A DNA stretch of 64,000 nt from Streptomyces ambofaciens ATCC 23877 (GTDB taxonomy: Bacteria; Actinomycetota; Actinomycetes; Streptomycetales; Streptomycetaceae). The stretch spans positions 3,025,001 through 3,089,000 of the forward strand of contig NZ_CP012382.1 of assembly GCF_001267885.1 (NCBI RefSeq), written 5' to 3'. Position 1 is the stretch's first letter; each line of letters starts with the position of its first letter. The notes under the pieces are model-generated. The model was not told the origin of the DNA and ran no database searches. It was given only the letters and a program-made list of their open reading frames with translations. This document shows, piece after piece, positions 8,481 through 16,264 of the stretch. The translations under genes and the position numbers were made by a program.

Positions 8481-8747
8481 CGCTCGCTCCCGCAGTGCCT
8501 CGATCTCTGTTCGTGCTCTGTTCGTGCAGGAAAGTGTGCCGATCATAGAGGCTGCCACGGGGCCCTTCCAGCCGCCGCCCCACCTTCGCGACCGTCCGAC
8601 CCCCCTGCCAGATCGTTTCTGCTCACACCTGGACGGGTTCTTCATGCCTCCGACCAGTTGTGACGTTCTGTAAGTGACTCGGGGGTGTCGGTCCGGCGAC
8701 TTCCGGCAGATTTCCGGGCGGCTCACCCATCCGGTGCAGGCGAACAG

Positions 8748-8760
8748 GTCGTAGTACGAC
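8748..8760. promoter_or_regulatory. GTCGTAGTACGAC palindrome next to protease start
   Basis: A perfect 13-bp dyad (GTCGTA-G-TACGAC) ending 4 bases before the ATG of the M6 protease, in the place of a ribosome site. It could be an operator covering the translation or transcription start. Confidence 0.35.
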
Positions 8761-8764
8761 AATC

Positions 8765-10138
8765 ATGCACAAGCTGGGTGCGGTGTCCCGTCGACCGCGC
8801 CCGGAGGTTCATGTGCCGCGCCAGCTCCCCCTGAGGCGACTTCCCCGGGAGGCCCTCGAGGCGCTCGGCGCGGGCCGCCGGGCGGCGGGGCCCCGGACAC
8901 GGCTGCGCAGTACGGCGGCGGTCTGCACGACGATGTCCGCGCTCGCCGCGACCTCCCTGATCACGGCCCCCTCGGTCGCCGAGCCCTTCTCCCCCGAGCC
9001 CTGCGCGCTCCAGCGCACCGAGGTGCACCACTCCGAGGGCGTGGACACCTGGAACGCCGCCTATCCGCGGCCGTCCCGCGCGCTGGACGCGGTGATGGTG
9101 TTCCTGTCCTTCCCCGACTCCCAGCCGCTGACGGCGCCGGCCGAACTGGTCACCGACCACTTCCCGGCCACCACCCGCTTCTTCCAGCACGCCTCCTACG
9201 GCAGGTTCACGCTGCGACCGCATCCGCTGCGCGACTGGATCCCGATGCCGCGCCCGTCGACGGCGTACGACATACGGCGCGACTGGAGCCCGCGGCACCG
9301 GGCCGCCTACCTGCGCGACGCGATGGCGGCGGCCGACCGGCACGTCGACTTCTCCCGCTACGACATCGTCTACTTCGTGGCCGACCCGGACGCGCCCGGT
9401 GTGGACTCCGACGCCACGAAGGTGGTCAACCTGGACACCCCGATGCGGGCCGACGGCACCGACATCAGGCGGATGGTCACGGTCTTCGAGAACCATCCGC
9501 CGGACCGGCTGGTCCTGGCCCACGAGACGGGCCACGTCTTCGACCTGCCCGACCTGTACCACCGGCCGGACGACGGCGAGGGCGACTGGGACACCCACGT
9601 CGGCGACTGGGACCTCATGGGCAGCCAGTTCGGGCTCGCCCCCGATCTCTTCGGCTGGCACAAGTGGAAGCTGGGCTGGCTGGAGCCCCGGCAGGTGGCC
9701 TGCGTGCGGGGCAGCGGGCCGACCCGGCTGACGCTGGAGCCGCTGGGGGCGGGACCGGGCGTGGCGGTGGCGGGGGCCGCCGGGGCGCCGGCCTTCGGAC
9801 TCGGCCGGGGCACCAAACTGGCGGTGGTGCGGACCGGGGCGGACAGCGCGCTCGCCTTCGAGGCGCGGGGACCGGTCGGCAACGACGCCGCCGCGTGCCG
9901 GGCGGGGGTGCTGGTCTACCGGGTACGCAGCGGGGCGGAGTCCGGCAACGGGCCGATCCAGGTGATCGACGCCCACCCGGACACCGAGGCCTGCTGGGAG
10001 GACTCGGTCTACCCGCCGCTGGCCGACGCCCCGGTGGCCCTCGGCGAGAGCTTCACGGTGCCGGGCGAGGGCGTACGGGTGGAGGTGGAGGGGCGGACGG
10101 TGTCGGGGGCGTGGACGGTGCAGGTCACGCCGGGGTAG
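8765..10138 (+). CDS. Secreted M6-type (immune-inhibitor-A-like) metalloprotease
   Basis: 457 residues. A long basic N-region is followed by a hydrophobic segment ending in SLITAPSVA (about 60-72), a plausible signal peptide, so the protein is probably exported. The zinc site is HETGH at 253-257 followed by VFDLPDLYH, the M6 arrangement. The start is uncertain: the ATG at 8765 lacks a good Shine-Dalgarno sequence and is preceded 5 bp upstream by the palindrome GTCGTAGTACGAC. It is divergent from cdgA. Probably a secreted protease acting on extracellular protein; specificity unknown. Confidence 0.78.
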   Translation: MHKLGAVSRRPRPEVHVPRQLPLRRLPREALEALGAGRRAAGPRTRLRSTAAVCTTMSALAATSLITAPSVAEPFSPEPCALQRTEVHHSEGVDTWNAAYPRPSRALDAVMVFLSFPDSQPLTAPAELVTDHFPATTRFFQHASYGRFTLRPHPLRDWIPMPRPSTAYDIRRDWSPRHRAAYLRDAMAAADRHVDFSRYDIVYFVADPDAPGVDSDATKVVNLDTPMRADGTDIRRMVTVFENHPPDRLVLAHETGHVFDLPDLYHRPDDGEGDWDTHVGDWDLMGSQFGLAPDLFGWHKWKLGWLEPRQVACVRGSGPTRLTLEPLGAGPGVAVAGAAGAPAFGLGRGTKLAVVRTGADSALAFEARGPVGNDAAACRAGVLVYRVRSGAESGNGPIQVIDAHPDTEACWEDSVYPPLADAPVALGESFTVPGEGVRVEVEGRTVSGAWTVQVTPG

Positions 10139-10201
10139 CCGGGCCCTCACGGGCATCCCGGGCGCGCGCCCGGGCACGTCCCGGGCACGTCCCGGGCGCG
10201 C

Positions 10202-10235
10202 GAGAAGGCCCCTCGCCGGAGCGAGGGGCCTTCTC
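10202..10235. terminator. Bidirectional hairpin terminator
   Basis: A perfect 15-bp stem, GAGAAGGCCCCTCGC pairing with GCGAGGGGCCTTCTC, around a CGGA loop. It lies between the convergent M6 protease gene and tRNA-Lys copy 1 and can terminate both. Confidence 0.85.
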
Positions 10236-10243
10236 GTTGTCTG

Positions 10244-10317
10244 TGCGCCGCCAGGGACTCGAACCCCGGACCCGCTGATTAAGAGTCAGCTGCTCTAACC
10301 AACTGAGCTAGCGGCGC
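10244..10317 (-). tRNA. tRNA-Lys (CUU), copy 1
   Basis: 74 nt forming a full cloverleaf: 7-bp acceptor GCGCCGC/GCGGCGC, D arm AGCTCAGTTGGTTAGAGC, anticodon loop CTCTTAA giving anticodon CUU (lysine, AAG codons), T arm with GGTTCGAGTCC, discriminator A; no encoded CCA. It is identical to the copies at 22390 and 25973. Its 5' end overlaps the last 10 bp of the upstream primase-like gene on the same strand, so it is probably co-transcribed or uses a promoter inside that gene. Confidence 0.97.
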
Positions 10318-10916
10318 CTGCTGACGTCGTAGACCTTAGCACCCTGGTCGGCGGAGGGAAAAATCGAAATACGCACGGCGGCGCGGGCCGCCCGCACGGC
10401 CGCCCAGAGCAGGATCTCGGGGCCCGGCAGCCACGGCTGCCGGGTGTCCGGAGCCACCAGCCAGCGGGAACCGGACCGGGCGGGCGGGCCCGCCGGAGCC
10501 GGGACGGTCACCGCGTCCCCGGCGCCGTGGCACAGCAGCGGCGGCACCGCACCCGCACGTCCGCCCGGCCGGCCCCGGGCGCCCCACTCCTCCCACCCCA
10601 GCAGCGACGGCAGCCGCTGGGCCGTACCCGGCGCGGCGAACAGCAGCATCCGGCCCCGGAACTCCGCGACCGGGCCGGAACCCGGGCCCTCGTCCCACAT
10701 CCGGTCCAGCATCCGGCGCCCGAAGACCGCGGGGGCGCTCACCACGTCGAACGCGGAACCGCAGGGCAGGACGACCGGGGCCGCGGGCCGCTCCTCCCAG
10801 AACGCGAGCATGCCGCGCGGGTACGCGCTCGCCGAGGCCAGCCAGGCGGCGCCGTCGGAGGTGACCTCCGCGGCGTGGGGAGTGGCGTCGAGGGTGACAT
10901 CGCGTGCGCTGCTCAT
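10308..10916 (-). CDS. Bifunctional DNA primase/polymerase N-terminal-like protein
   Basis: 202 residues from ATG 10916. The pattern (AAWLASASAYPRG near the start, VVLPCGSAFDVVSAPAVFGRRML, then SRWLVAPDTRQPWLPG) resembles the stand-alone Prim-Pol-type proteins of Streptomyces, annotated by homology and without known role. Catalytic acids of a true primase are not evident, so activity is doubtful. The stop codon TAG lies inside the 5' end of tRNA-Lys copy 1 (shared bases 10308-10317), an unusual arrangement that links processing of the two. Confidence 0.65.
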   Translation of the reverse strand: MSSARDVTLDATPHAAEVTSDGAAWLASASAYPRGMLAFWEERPAAPVVLPCGSAFDVVSAPAVFGRRMLDRMWDEGPGSGPVAEFRGRMLLFAAPGTAQRLPSLLGWEEWGARGRPGGRAGAVPPLLCHGAGDAVTVPAPAGPPARSGSRWLVAPDTRQPWLPGPEILLWAAVRAARAAVRISIFPSADQGAKVYDVSRRR

Positions 10917-11040
10917 GCCGACTACATCTACCGGGCGTGAGGGAGCCACTGCGCTGGGTTGCGGGAAACCGGGACAGAAGGGAGGGGCGAGGAGTATCTT
11001 GCTCACCCGCTTGGCATATGCGGCGGGACTGGGCCCCCGG

Positions 11041-11391
11041 CTAGTCGGGGGTGTCGCCGCCGCGCAGCAGGTCGCGACCGAACTCCACCATCTTCTTGGC
11101 GTAGTCCTCGGTCCATTCGGCGCGTTCGGCGATGTCCGCGGCCGTCAGCCGGTCGAAGCGGCGCGGATCGGCGAGCTGGGCCGCCGCCGTCGCCTGGTAC
11201 TCCATCGCCCGGTCGGCCGCCGCGCGGAACGCCTGGGTCAGTTCGGTCGCCCGCTCCAGCAGGACCCGGGGGTCGTCGATCGACTCGAGGTCGAAGAAGT
11301 GTTCCGGGTCGGCGGACGCCTCCGCCGGCTCGAAGAGCAGGGGCGCGGGGCGTAGCCGCGGTTCGTTCCGACGCGGCGTGGGCTCCGCCAT
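11041..11391 (-). CDS. Hypothetical protein, conserved-looking, acidic/helical
   Basis: 116 residues; ATG 11391 is preceded by GGAGGAGAAGAC, a strong ribosome site. Pro/Arg-rich start, then a helical body (PRVLLERATELTQAFRAAADRAMEYQATAAAQLADP) ending in AEWTEDYAKKMVEFGRDLL. No signal peptide, membrane segment or known motif. I do not recognise the family. It stands alone between the primase-like gene and the pectate lyase. Confidence 0.75.
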   Translation of the reverse strand: MAEPTPRRNEPRLRPAPLLFEPAEASADPEHFFDLESIDDPRVLLERATELTQAFRAAADRAMEYQATAAAQLADPRRFDRLTAADIAERAEWTEDYAKKMVEFGRDLLRGGDTPD

Positions 11392-11552
11392 GTCTTCTCC
11401 TCCTCGTACGTCACGACGGCCCTCCCCGCACGGGCGGGGGCACCCCGGTGGAGTGGGCCACCGTCCATTGTCCCGCCCCGTGCAAGTAGGCGTCCGGCCC
11501 GGCGGGTGCCGGACCGGACGCGGGGTGGGACGGTGCCGCCGTGCGCCGTGCG

Positions 11553-13115
11553 CTAGCCGGCGTAGGTCTCGAACTCGGCGACCCGGGGCGAGCCGCTGGA
11601 GGCGGTGATCTCCAGGGTGATCTTCTTCAGCGAGGCCGGGGCGAAGCTGCTGACGCCCGCCGTGCTGCCGGAGGCCAGGACGGCGCCCGTGTCGTGGTTG
11701 ACGACCCGCCAGGCCCGGATGGCGCCCGCCGAGCCGGCCGCCTCGCGGATGTTGACCTTGGAGACGGTGGTGGCCGTGCCCCACTTCACGGAGACGGACC
11801 CGGTGGCACCGGCCGGGGACCAGTAGGTGCCCGTGTCGCCGTCGCGGACGTTGCCGTAGCTCGTCCCGGAGGCCTTGGAGGTGCCGTCGGCGCCCGCGCC
11901 GATGCTGAGGTTGGTCCCGGTGGGCGGGGTGGTGGGGCCGGGGTCGGTGGGACCCGGGTCCGTGGGGGCCGGCGTGGTGGGAGCCGGGTCGGTCGGTGCC
12001 GGGCTCTGCGGCGTACAGCTGCCGTCCGACACCTTCAGCCCCTTGTTGGCACCCGCCGTCTGGCTCACGACGCTCGGCACGCAGTCGGCCGCGTCGAGGT
12101 CGTAGGAGTACGGGATGCCGACGGTGGTGTTGGACGTCGGGTTCGGGCCGGCCGGGTTGTTGTCGCCCTCGCGCTCGGACCAGGTGACGTTGTCGAAGAT
12201 GTTGCCGCTGACCTGCCAGGAGCCCGCCTGGTCGGTGTAGAAGGTGCCGAGGACGTCCTTGGAGTCCTCGAAGTAGTTGTTGTCGACCTTGGCCTTGGCG
12301 CCGGCACGGGAGTTGATGCCCGACTCGTTCAGGCTCACGTAGTGGTTGTTGTAGATGTGGGCGATGCCGCCGCGCAGCAGGGGCGCGCGGGAGTCGATGT
12401 TCTCGTACTTGTTGTGGTGGAAGGTGACGTAGCCGTTCGACCGGTCGCTCTCACTGGAGCCGATGAGTCCGCCTCGGCCGGAGTTGCGCAGGACGCTGTA
12501 GGACAGGGTGACGTACTGGGTGTTGTCCTTCATGTCGAAGAGACCGTCGAAGCCCTCCGACTCGCCGCCCGAGGCCTCCAGGGTGGTGTGGTCGACCCAG
12601 ACGTTGCGGACGCCGCTCTCCATGCCGATGGCGTCGCCTCCGTTGGAGGTGGGCGAGCCGGACTTCTTGACGTTCCTGACCGTCACGTTCTGGATGATGA
12701 TGTTGCTGGAGTCCCGGATGTGGATGCCCAGTTGGTCGAAGACCGCTCCGCCACCGACGCCGACGATCGTGACGTTGCTGATCTCCTTGAGTTCGATCAC
12801 GCCGGCGGCGGTACTGCAACTGTCGCCGGAGACCTTGGCGGTGTTTCCGTGGTTGATGGTCCCCTCGACCTGGATGACGATCGGGGTACTGCTGCTGGCG
12901 CGGCCGCACAGGGCCTGGTGGATCGCGGTGCCGGTGGTGGCCCGGACCGCCTGCCCGCCCGCACCGCCGGTCGTACCGCCGTTCTGCGTGGCGTAGCCGG
13001 TCGCACCGGTGGCGGCCGACGCCTCCTGGGGCATCGACAGCACCACGCCGGTCGCGGCGGCCACGGCCAGGGTGGCCAGCGCCGCGTTGAGTCGCAGGGT
13101 GACTGCTCGTCTCAT
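11553..13115 (-). CDS. Secreted pectate lyase (PL1) with C-terminal carbohydrate-binding module
   Basis: 520 residues. N-terminal signal peptide (MRRAVTLRLNAALATLAVA...ASA), then a right-handed parallel beta-helix with pectate-lyase signatures: NVWVDHTTLEAS, VTFHHNKYENIDSRAPLLRGG and HIYNNHY; the RAP segment carries the family's catalytic arginine. Near 355-385 lies a Pro/Thr repeat linker (TDPAPTTPAPTDPGP), then a discoidin-like beta-sandwich (GNVRDGDTGTYWSP to the end) that likely binds plant cell-wall sugar. It cleaves polygalacturonate by beta-elimination outside the cell. ATG 13115 follows GGGGA at 8 bp. A LacI-type palindrome lies about 75 bp upstream. Confidence 0.9.
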   Translation of the reverse strand: MRRAVTLRLNAALATLAVAAATGVVLSMPQEASAATGATGYATQNGGTTGGAGGQAVRATTGTAIHQALCGRASSSTPIVIQVEGTINHGNTAKVSGDSCSTAAGVIELKEISNVTIVGVGGGAVFDQLGIHIRDSSNIIIQNVTVRNVKKSGSPTSNGGDAIGMESGVRNVWVDHTTLEASGGESEGFDGLFDMKDNTQYVTLSYSVLRNSGRGGLIGSSESDRSNGYVTFHHNKYENIDSRAPLLRGGIAHIYNNHYVSLNESGINSRAGAKAKVDNNYFEDSKDVLGTFYTDQAGSWQVSGNIFDNVTWSEREGDNNPAGPNPTSNTTVGIPYSYDLDAADCVPSVVSQTAGANKGLKVSDGSCTPQSPAPTDPAPTTPAPTDPGPTDPGPTTPPTGTNLSIGAGADGTSKASGTSYGNVRDGDTGTYWSPAGATGSVSVKWGTATTVSKVNIREAAGSAGAIRAWRVVNHDTGAVLASGSTAGVSSFAPASLKKITLEITASSGSPRVAEFETYAG

Positions 13116-13187
13116 CCTCGGTATCCCCAATCGCCTTCACATGCCGGAACGAACAACCTGTCGTGATCACGTCAACACAGCAGGCGG

Positions 13188-13199
13188 GAAAGCGCTTTC
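13188..13199. promoter_or_regulatory. LacI-family operator-like palindrome upstream of pectate lyase
   Basis: GAAAGCGCTTTC is a perfect 12-bp palindrome with the central CG typical of LacI/GalR-family operators (compare CebR GGGAGCGCTCCC). It lies 73 bp before the pectate lyase start. A second palindrome, CGTGATCACG, is at 13162-13171. Probably the sugar-responsive operator of this gene; the regulator is not in the window. Confidence 0.5.
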
Positions 13200-13355
13200 T
13201 CGGCGTGAATATAGGGGGCCCTCCAGGGGCTGACAAGAGATCTGACACGTTCACACTGACGACCGCTGTACAGCCAGATGAACAAGAGGTGCACTCGGCA
13301 TCCCGCGAGGCGGGCTCGATGTGCACGTCGGCGGATGCTGCGGTACGATCATCCT

Positions 13356-13510
13356 GCAAGGTCACAGGGGGTCAAACCCCGGCGACCGGCAGTGCGTTGG
13401 TGGTCCAAGGAAAGACGCCCCACTTCCCGTGGGGAAATGCAGGTGCAAGGCCTGCCCAGCGCTCGACGAGAACCCCGGCCCCGCTCCAGCGGGACCGGGG
13501 TTCTTCCGTT
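13356..13510 (+). ncRNA. Candidate structured non-coding RNA with its own terminator
   Basis: No reading frame fits, but the strand folds well: hairpin GGTC-GGGG/CCCC-GACC (13360-13387, loop GTCAAA); stem AGTGC/GCGCT (13391-13395 with 13459-13463) closing a junction of three hairpins, TTGG/CCAA (13397-13408), CCCCAC/GTGGGG (13418-13434) and GCAGG/CCTGC (13439-13455); then a terminator. A -10-like TACGAT is at 13344-13349. No gene follows on this strand, so it would be a free small RNA or an attenuated leader. The GGAAA...GGTGCAAG part faintly recalls a cobalamin aptamer, but not enough to name it. Confidence 0.45.
13470..13503. terminator. Hairpin terminator
   Basis: GAACCCCGG pairs with CCGGGGTTC, continued by CCCGC/GCGGG around CCA. 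On the plus strand it ends the candidate RNA (followed by TTCTTCCGTT); on the minus strand it follows the isomerase gene pair ending at 13532. Confidence 0.75.
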
Positions 13511-13531
13511 GCCCCGGGGTCGGGCCCGGCC

Positions 13532-14263
13532 TCAGGCCTGGATCACCGGCTCCCTCGTGAACAGCGCGCCCAGTTCCGGCGCGTTGACCCTGCGGTCGGC
13601 CAGGCGCAGACCCTCCCAGACGGTGACCTGGTTGGCCGTGAGGACCGGCTTGCCCAGCTCCTTCTCCAGAACCGGGATGTGGGCCGCCGTGTGCAGGGCG
13701 GTGTCCGGCAGGAGAAGCGCCTCCGCGTCCGGGCGGTCGGCGGCGCGGGCCAGGGCCAGCACCTCGGCCTCGGTCCAGGTGCCGACCTCGGCCGCCGTGA
13801 TGACGCCGGAGCCGACGACGTCGACCGCCTCGATGCCGGCGGCGCGCAGGAAGTCCGCGAAGAGCCGCGCCACGTCCTCGGGGTAGGTCGCCCCGATCGC
13901 CACCCGCCGGGCCCCGATCTCCCGCGCCGCGTGCACGAAGGCGAAGGAGGTGGAGGAGGCCGGGAGGCCCGCCGCCCTGGCCAGGGTGCGCACCTGCTCG
14001 TGGGCGCCCTCCCAGCCGTGCACGAAGCTCCCGCTGGTGCAGGCCCACACGACGGCGTCGGCCCCGGACAGCCGCAGCTCCGCCACGCCTGCCTCCAGGC
14101 GCTGCGGCGAGCCCATCTCCAGCAGCGCGTCCACCCGGTGCGCGTCCTCGCCGATGTCCGTGTGCACCAGGTCCACCCGGATGTCGCTGCCCAGGAGCTG
14201 CTCGATGCGTGGGTAGTCGTCCTCGCCGGAGTGGCCCGGGTACAGGAATCCCAGTGCTGTCAT
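13532..14263 (-). CDS. Maleate isomerase/Asp-Glu racemase superfamily protein (second cysteine missing)
   Basis: 243 residues with the two-domain Asp/Glu racemase fold of the maleate cis-trans isomerase/arylmalonate decarboxylase group. The first catalytic cysteine is present in VVWACTSGSFVHG, but the second, normally in a SCTN motif, is replaced by LLLPDTALHT. It may therefore be a one-cysteine enzyme with different chemistry from its neighbour, or may have lost isomerase activity. Start ATG 14263 overlaps the stop of the paralogue upstream (ATGA), with GAAGG 6 bp before it. The family includes EutA of ectoine utilisation, notable because an Ehu-type importer lies 4 kb away. Confidence 0.82.
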   Translation of the reverse strand: MTALGFLYPGHSGEDDYPRIEQLLGSDIRVDLVHTDIGEDAHRVDALLEMGSPQRLEAGVAELRLSGADAVVWACTSGSFVHGWEGAHEQVRTLARAAGLPASSTSFAFVHAAREIGARRVAIGATYPEDVARLFADFLRAAGIEAVDVVGSGVITAAEVGTWTEAEVLALARAADRPDAEALLLPDTALHTAAHIPVLEKELGKPVLTANQVTVWEGLRLADRRVNAPELGALFTREPVIQA

Positions 14264-15105
14264 GTCCACCCTTCCTGCTGCTGTTCCGTGTCCGGGCCGT
14301 CACCGACGCCCGGCATGTCCGCCACTGCGGGACCGGCCGGCCCCGGCACCACGGGGCCGGTGCGTGCCGACGGATCGGTCAGCGCCTGATACGGCCCCAC
14401 GGCACGGGTACCCAGTCGGCGCAGTGCCGCCCACATCGTCACTTGGTTGGCCGAGATCACCGGGATGCGCAGCTCGGCCTCCAGCTGCGGGATGACGTCG
14501 TAGGTCGGCAGGTTGGTGCAGGAGATGAACAGGGCGTCCGCCGCCCCCGCGCGCGGTACCGCCCGGCGTGCCATGTCGGCCACGTCGCGGTACGGGACCT
14601 TCCAGATGTGCCGGGTCAGCCCCATGAAGGCGCAGCCCGTGACGGTGACGCCGGCCTCGGCGACGTACTCCTCCAGCGCCCGGGTCACGGAGACGGTGTA
14701 CGGCGTCACCAGCGCGACCCGGCGTACGCCCAGCTCGGCCAGCGCGTCCAGCAGCGCCCCCGAGGTGGTCACGGACGGGACCGCGCCCGCCCAGGTCATC
14801 GCCTCGCACATGGCGCGCTCGCCGGTCACGCCGCCGACGAAGCTCCCCGAGGTGCAGGCGTAGGCGACGACCTCGGGCGCGATGGCGTTGAGGGTGCGCA
14901 CCGCCTCGCCGAGGGTCTCGTGCTCACTGACCAGCCGGGCGAGGTCCAGGCTGACCTCGACGGGCACGAAGGGGGTCCGCGTCATGTGCAGCGAGACCTC
15001 GTCGGGCACCCAGCGCCACAGCTCGCGGTCGAGTGCGAAGTCGAAAGGGGCGACCACGCCGACCCCGCGTTGCGGAGCGGGTCCGCCGAGAAAGGAGATG
15101 TCCAT
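14260..15105 (-). CDS. Maleate isomerase/Asp-Glu racemase superfamily protein (two cysteines)
   Basis: About 281 residues, a paralogue of the downstream gene. Both catalytic cysteines are there: VAYACTSGSFVGG and FISCTNLPTYDV, as required for racemases and maleate cis-trans isomerases. The C-terminal 40 residues (GPVVPGPAGPAVADMPGVG) are low-complexity. Start is ATG 15105 or GTG 15114 (the latter has GAGG at 4 bp). First gene of a coupled pair; likely acts on an alpha-substituted dicarboxylic or amino acid in the cytosol. Divergent from the 2-hydroxyacid dehydrogenase gene. Confidence 0.83.
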   Translation of the reverse strand: MDISFLGGPAPQRGVGVVAPFDFALDRELWRWVPDEVSLHMTRTPFVPVEVSLDLARLVSEHETLGEAVRTLNAIAPEVVAYACTSGSFVGGVTGERAMCEAMTWAGAVPSVTTSGALLDALAELGVRRVALVTPYTVSVTRALEEYVAEAGVTVTGCAFMGLTRHIWKVPYRDVADMARRAVPRAGAADALFISCTNLPTYDVIPQLEAELRIPVISANQVTMWAALRRLGTRAVGPYQALTDPSARTGPVVPGPAGPAVADMPGVGDGPDTEQQQEGWT

Positions 15106-15293
15106 GGCACGCACCGACCTCACGCTGAGAGAGGGGAGGACAACGCACCGTACGCACGGCCGTGTTGACGAAGGTAGGTTCCGGTGCGAGCGTGGTCAAT
15201 CCGCCCGCGTCACTCGCAGGTCAACAGCCGGTTAACTCCTGCGTCCACCGCCCGAAAGCGCTCCCGCGCGCACGCCCCGGAGACAGCCTGCCG

Positions 15294-16241
15294 ATGAGCA
15301 CGCCCACCCTTCTCGTCCTGGACGCCGAGCCCCTCCCCCGTCTCGGCCGGCTGACCGGCCGGGCCCGGATCGAGCACACCGACGAGGCGACCCTCGCCGA
15401 ACGGCTGCCGCACGCCGACGTGTTGCTGGTATGGGACTTCACCTCGCACGCCGTGCGCGGCGCCTGGCCCGGCGACGGCCCGCGCCCGCGCTGGGTGCAC
15501 ACGGCGAGCGCGGGCGTGGACCACCTGATGTGCCCCGAACTGGCCGCGTCGGACACGGTGGTGACCAACGCGCGCGGTGTCTTCGACCAGCCGATCGCCG
15601 AGTACGTCGCCGCGCTCGTCCTGGCGATGGCCAAGGACCTGCCCACCACGCTGCGGTTGCAGGGCGAGCGGACCTGGCGGCACCGCGAGTCGCTGCGGGT
15701 GGCCGGTACGCGCGCCTGCGTGGTCGGCTCGGGGCCGATCGGGCGGGCGATCGCGCGCACGCTCGAGGCGCTCGGCGTCACGACCGCCCTGGTCGGCCGG
15801 ACCGCCCGCACCGGCGTCCACGGTCCGCAGGACCTGGACCGGCTGCTGGCGCGTGCCGACTGGGTGGTGGCGGCGGCGCCCCTGACCGACGACACCCGCG
15901 GCATGTTCGACGCCCGGCGGTTCGGGGTGATGCAGCCCTCCGCGCGGTTCGTGAACGTGGGCCGGGGGCAGCTGGTCGTCGAGGACGACCTGGCCGCGGC
16001 GCTGACCGGGCGCCGGATCGCGGGCGCCGCCCTGGACGTGCTGAGCCACGAGCCCCTGCCGGCCGACAGCCCGCTGTGGCGGGTCCCGGACCTGATCGTC
16101 TCCCCGCACATGAGCGGGGACACGGTCGGCTGGCGGGACGCACTGGGGGCACAGTTCGTGGAGATGTTCGAGAGCTGGGCGGCGGGCGGGCCGCTGGCGA
16201 ACGTGGTCGACAAGAAGCGTGGATACGTGCCCGGACACTGA
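15294..16241 (+). CDS. D-2-hydroxyacid dehydrogenase (NAD-dependent)
   Basis: 315 residues. N-terminal catalytic lobe, NAD-binding lobe with VVGSGPIGRAIARTLEALG, and the catalytic triad regions NVGRGQLV (Arg), DVLSHEPLP (Glu) and SPHMSG (His). It interconverts a 2-oxo acid and a D-2-hydroxy acid. The ATG at 15294 follows GGAG at 12 bp; upstream in-frame sequence is not conserved-looking. Followed 23 bp later by the amidase, so the two are likely one transcript, divergent from the racemase-type pair. Confidence 0.87.
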   Translation: MSTPTLLVLDAEPLPRLGRLTGRARIEHTDEATLAERLPHADVLLVWDFTSHAVRGAWPGDGPRPRWVHTASAGVDHLMCPELAASDTVVTNARGVFDQPIAEYVAALVLAMAKDLPTTLRLQGERTWRHRESLRVAGTRACVVGSGPIGRAIARTLEALGVTTALVGRTARTGVHGPQDLDRLLARADWVVAAAPLTDDTRGMFDARRFGVMQPSARFVNVGRGQLVVEDDLAAALTGRRIAGAALDVLSHEPLPADSPLWRVPDLIVSPHMSGDTVGWRDALGAQFVEMFESWAAGGPLANVVDKKRGYVPGH

Positions 16242-16264
16242 GGTTCCTGAAAGCGGGAGGGTGC

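Noticed and set aside
13356..13510. Cobalamin riboswitch
   Set aside because: Only the GGTGCAAG hairpin resembles the B12 core; the expected CCCGC/CTGT segments and a downstream B12-related gene are absent.
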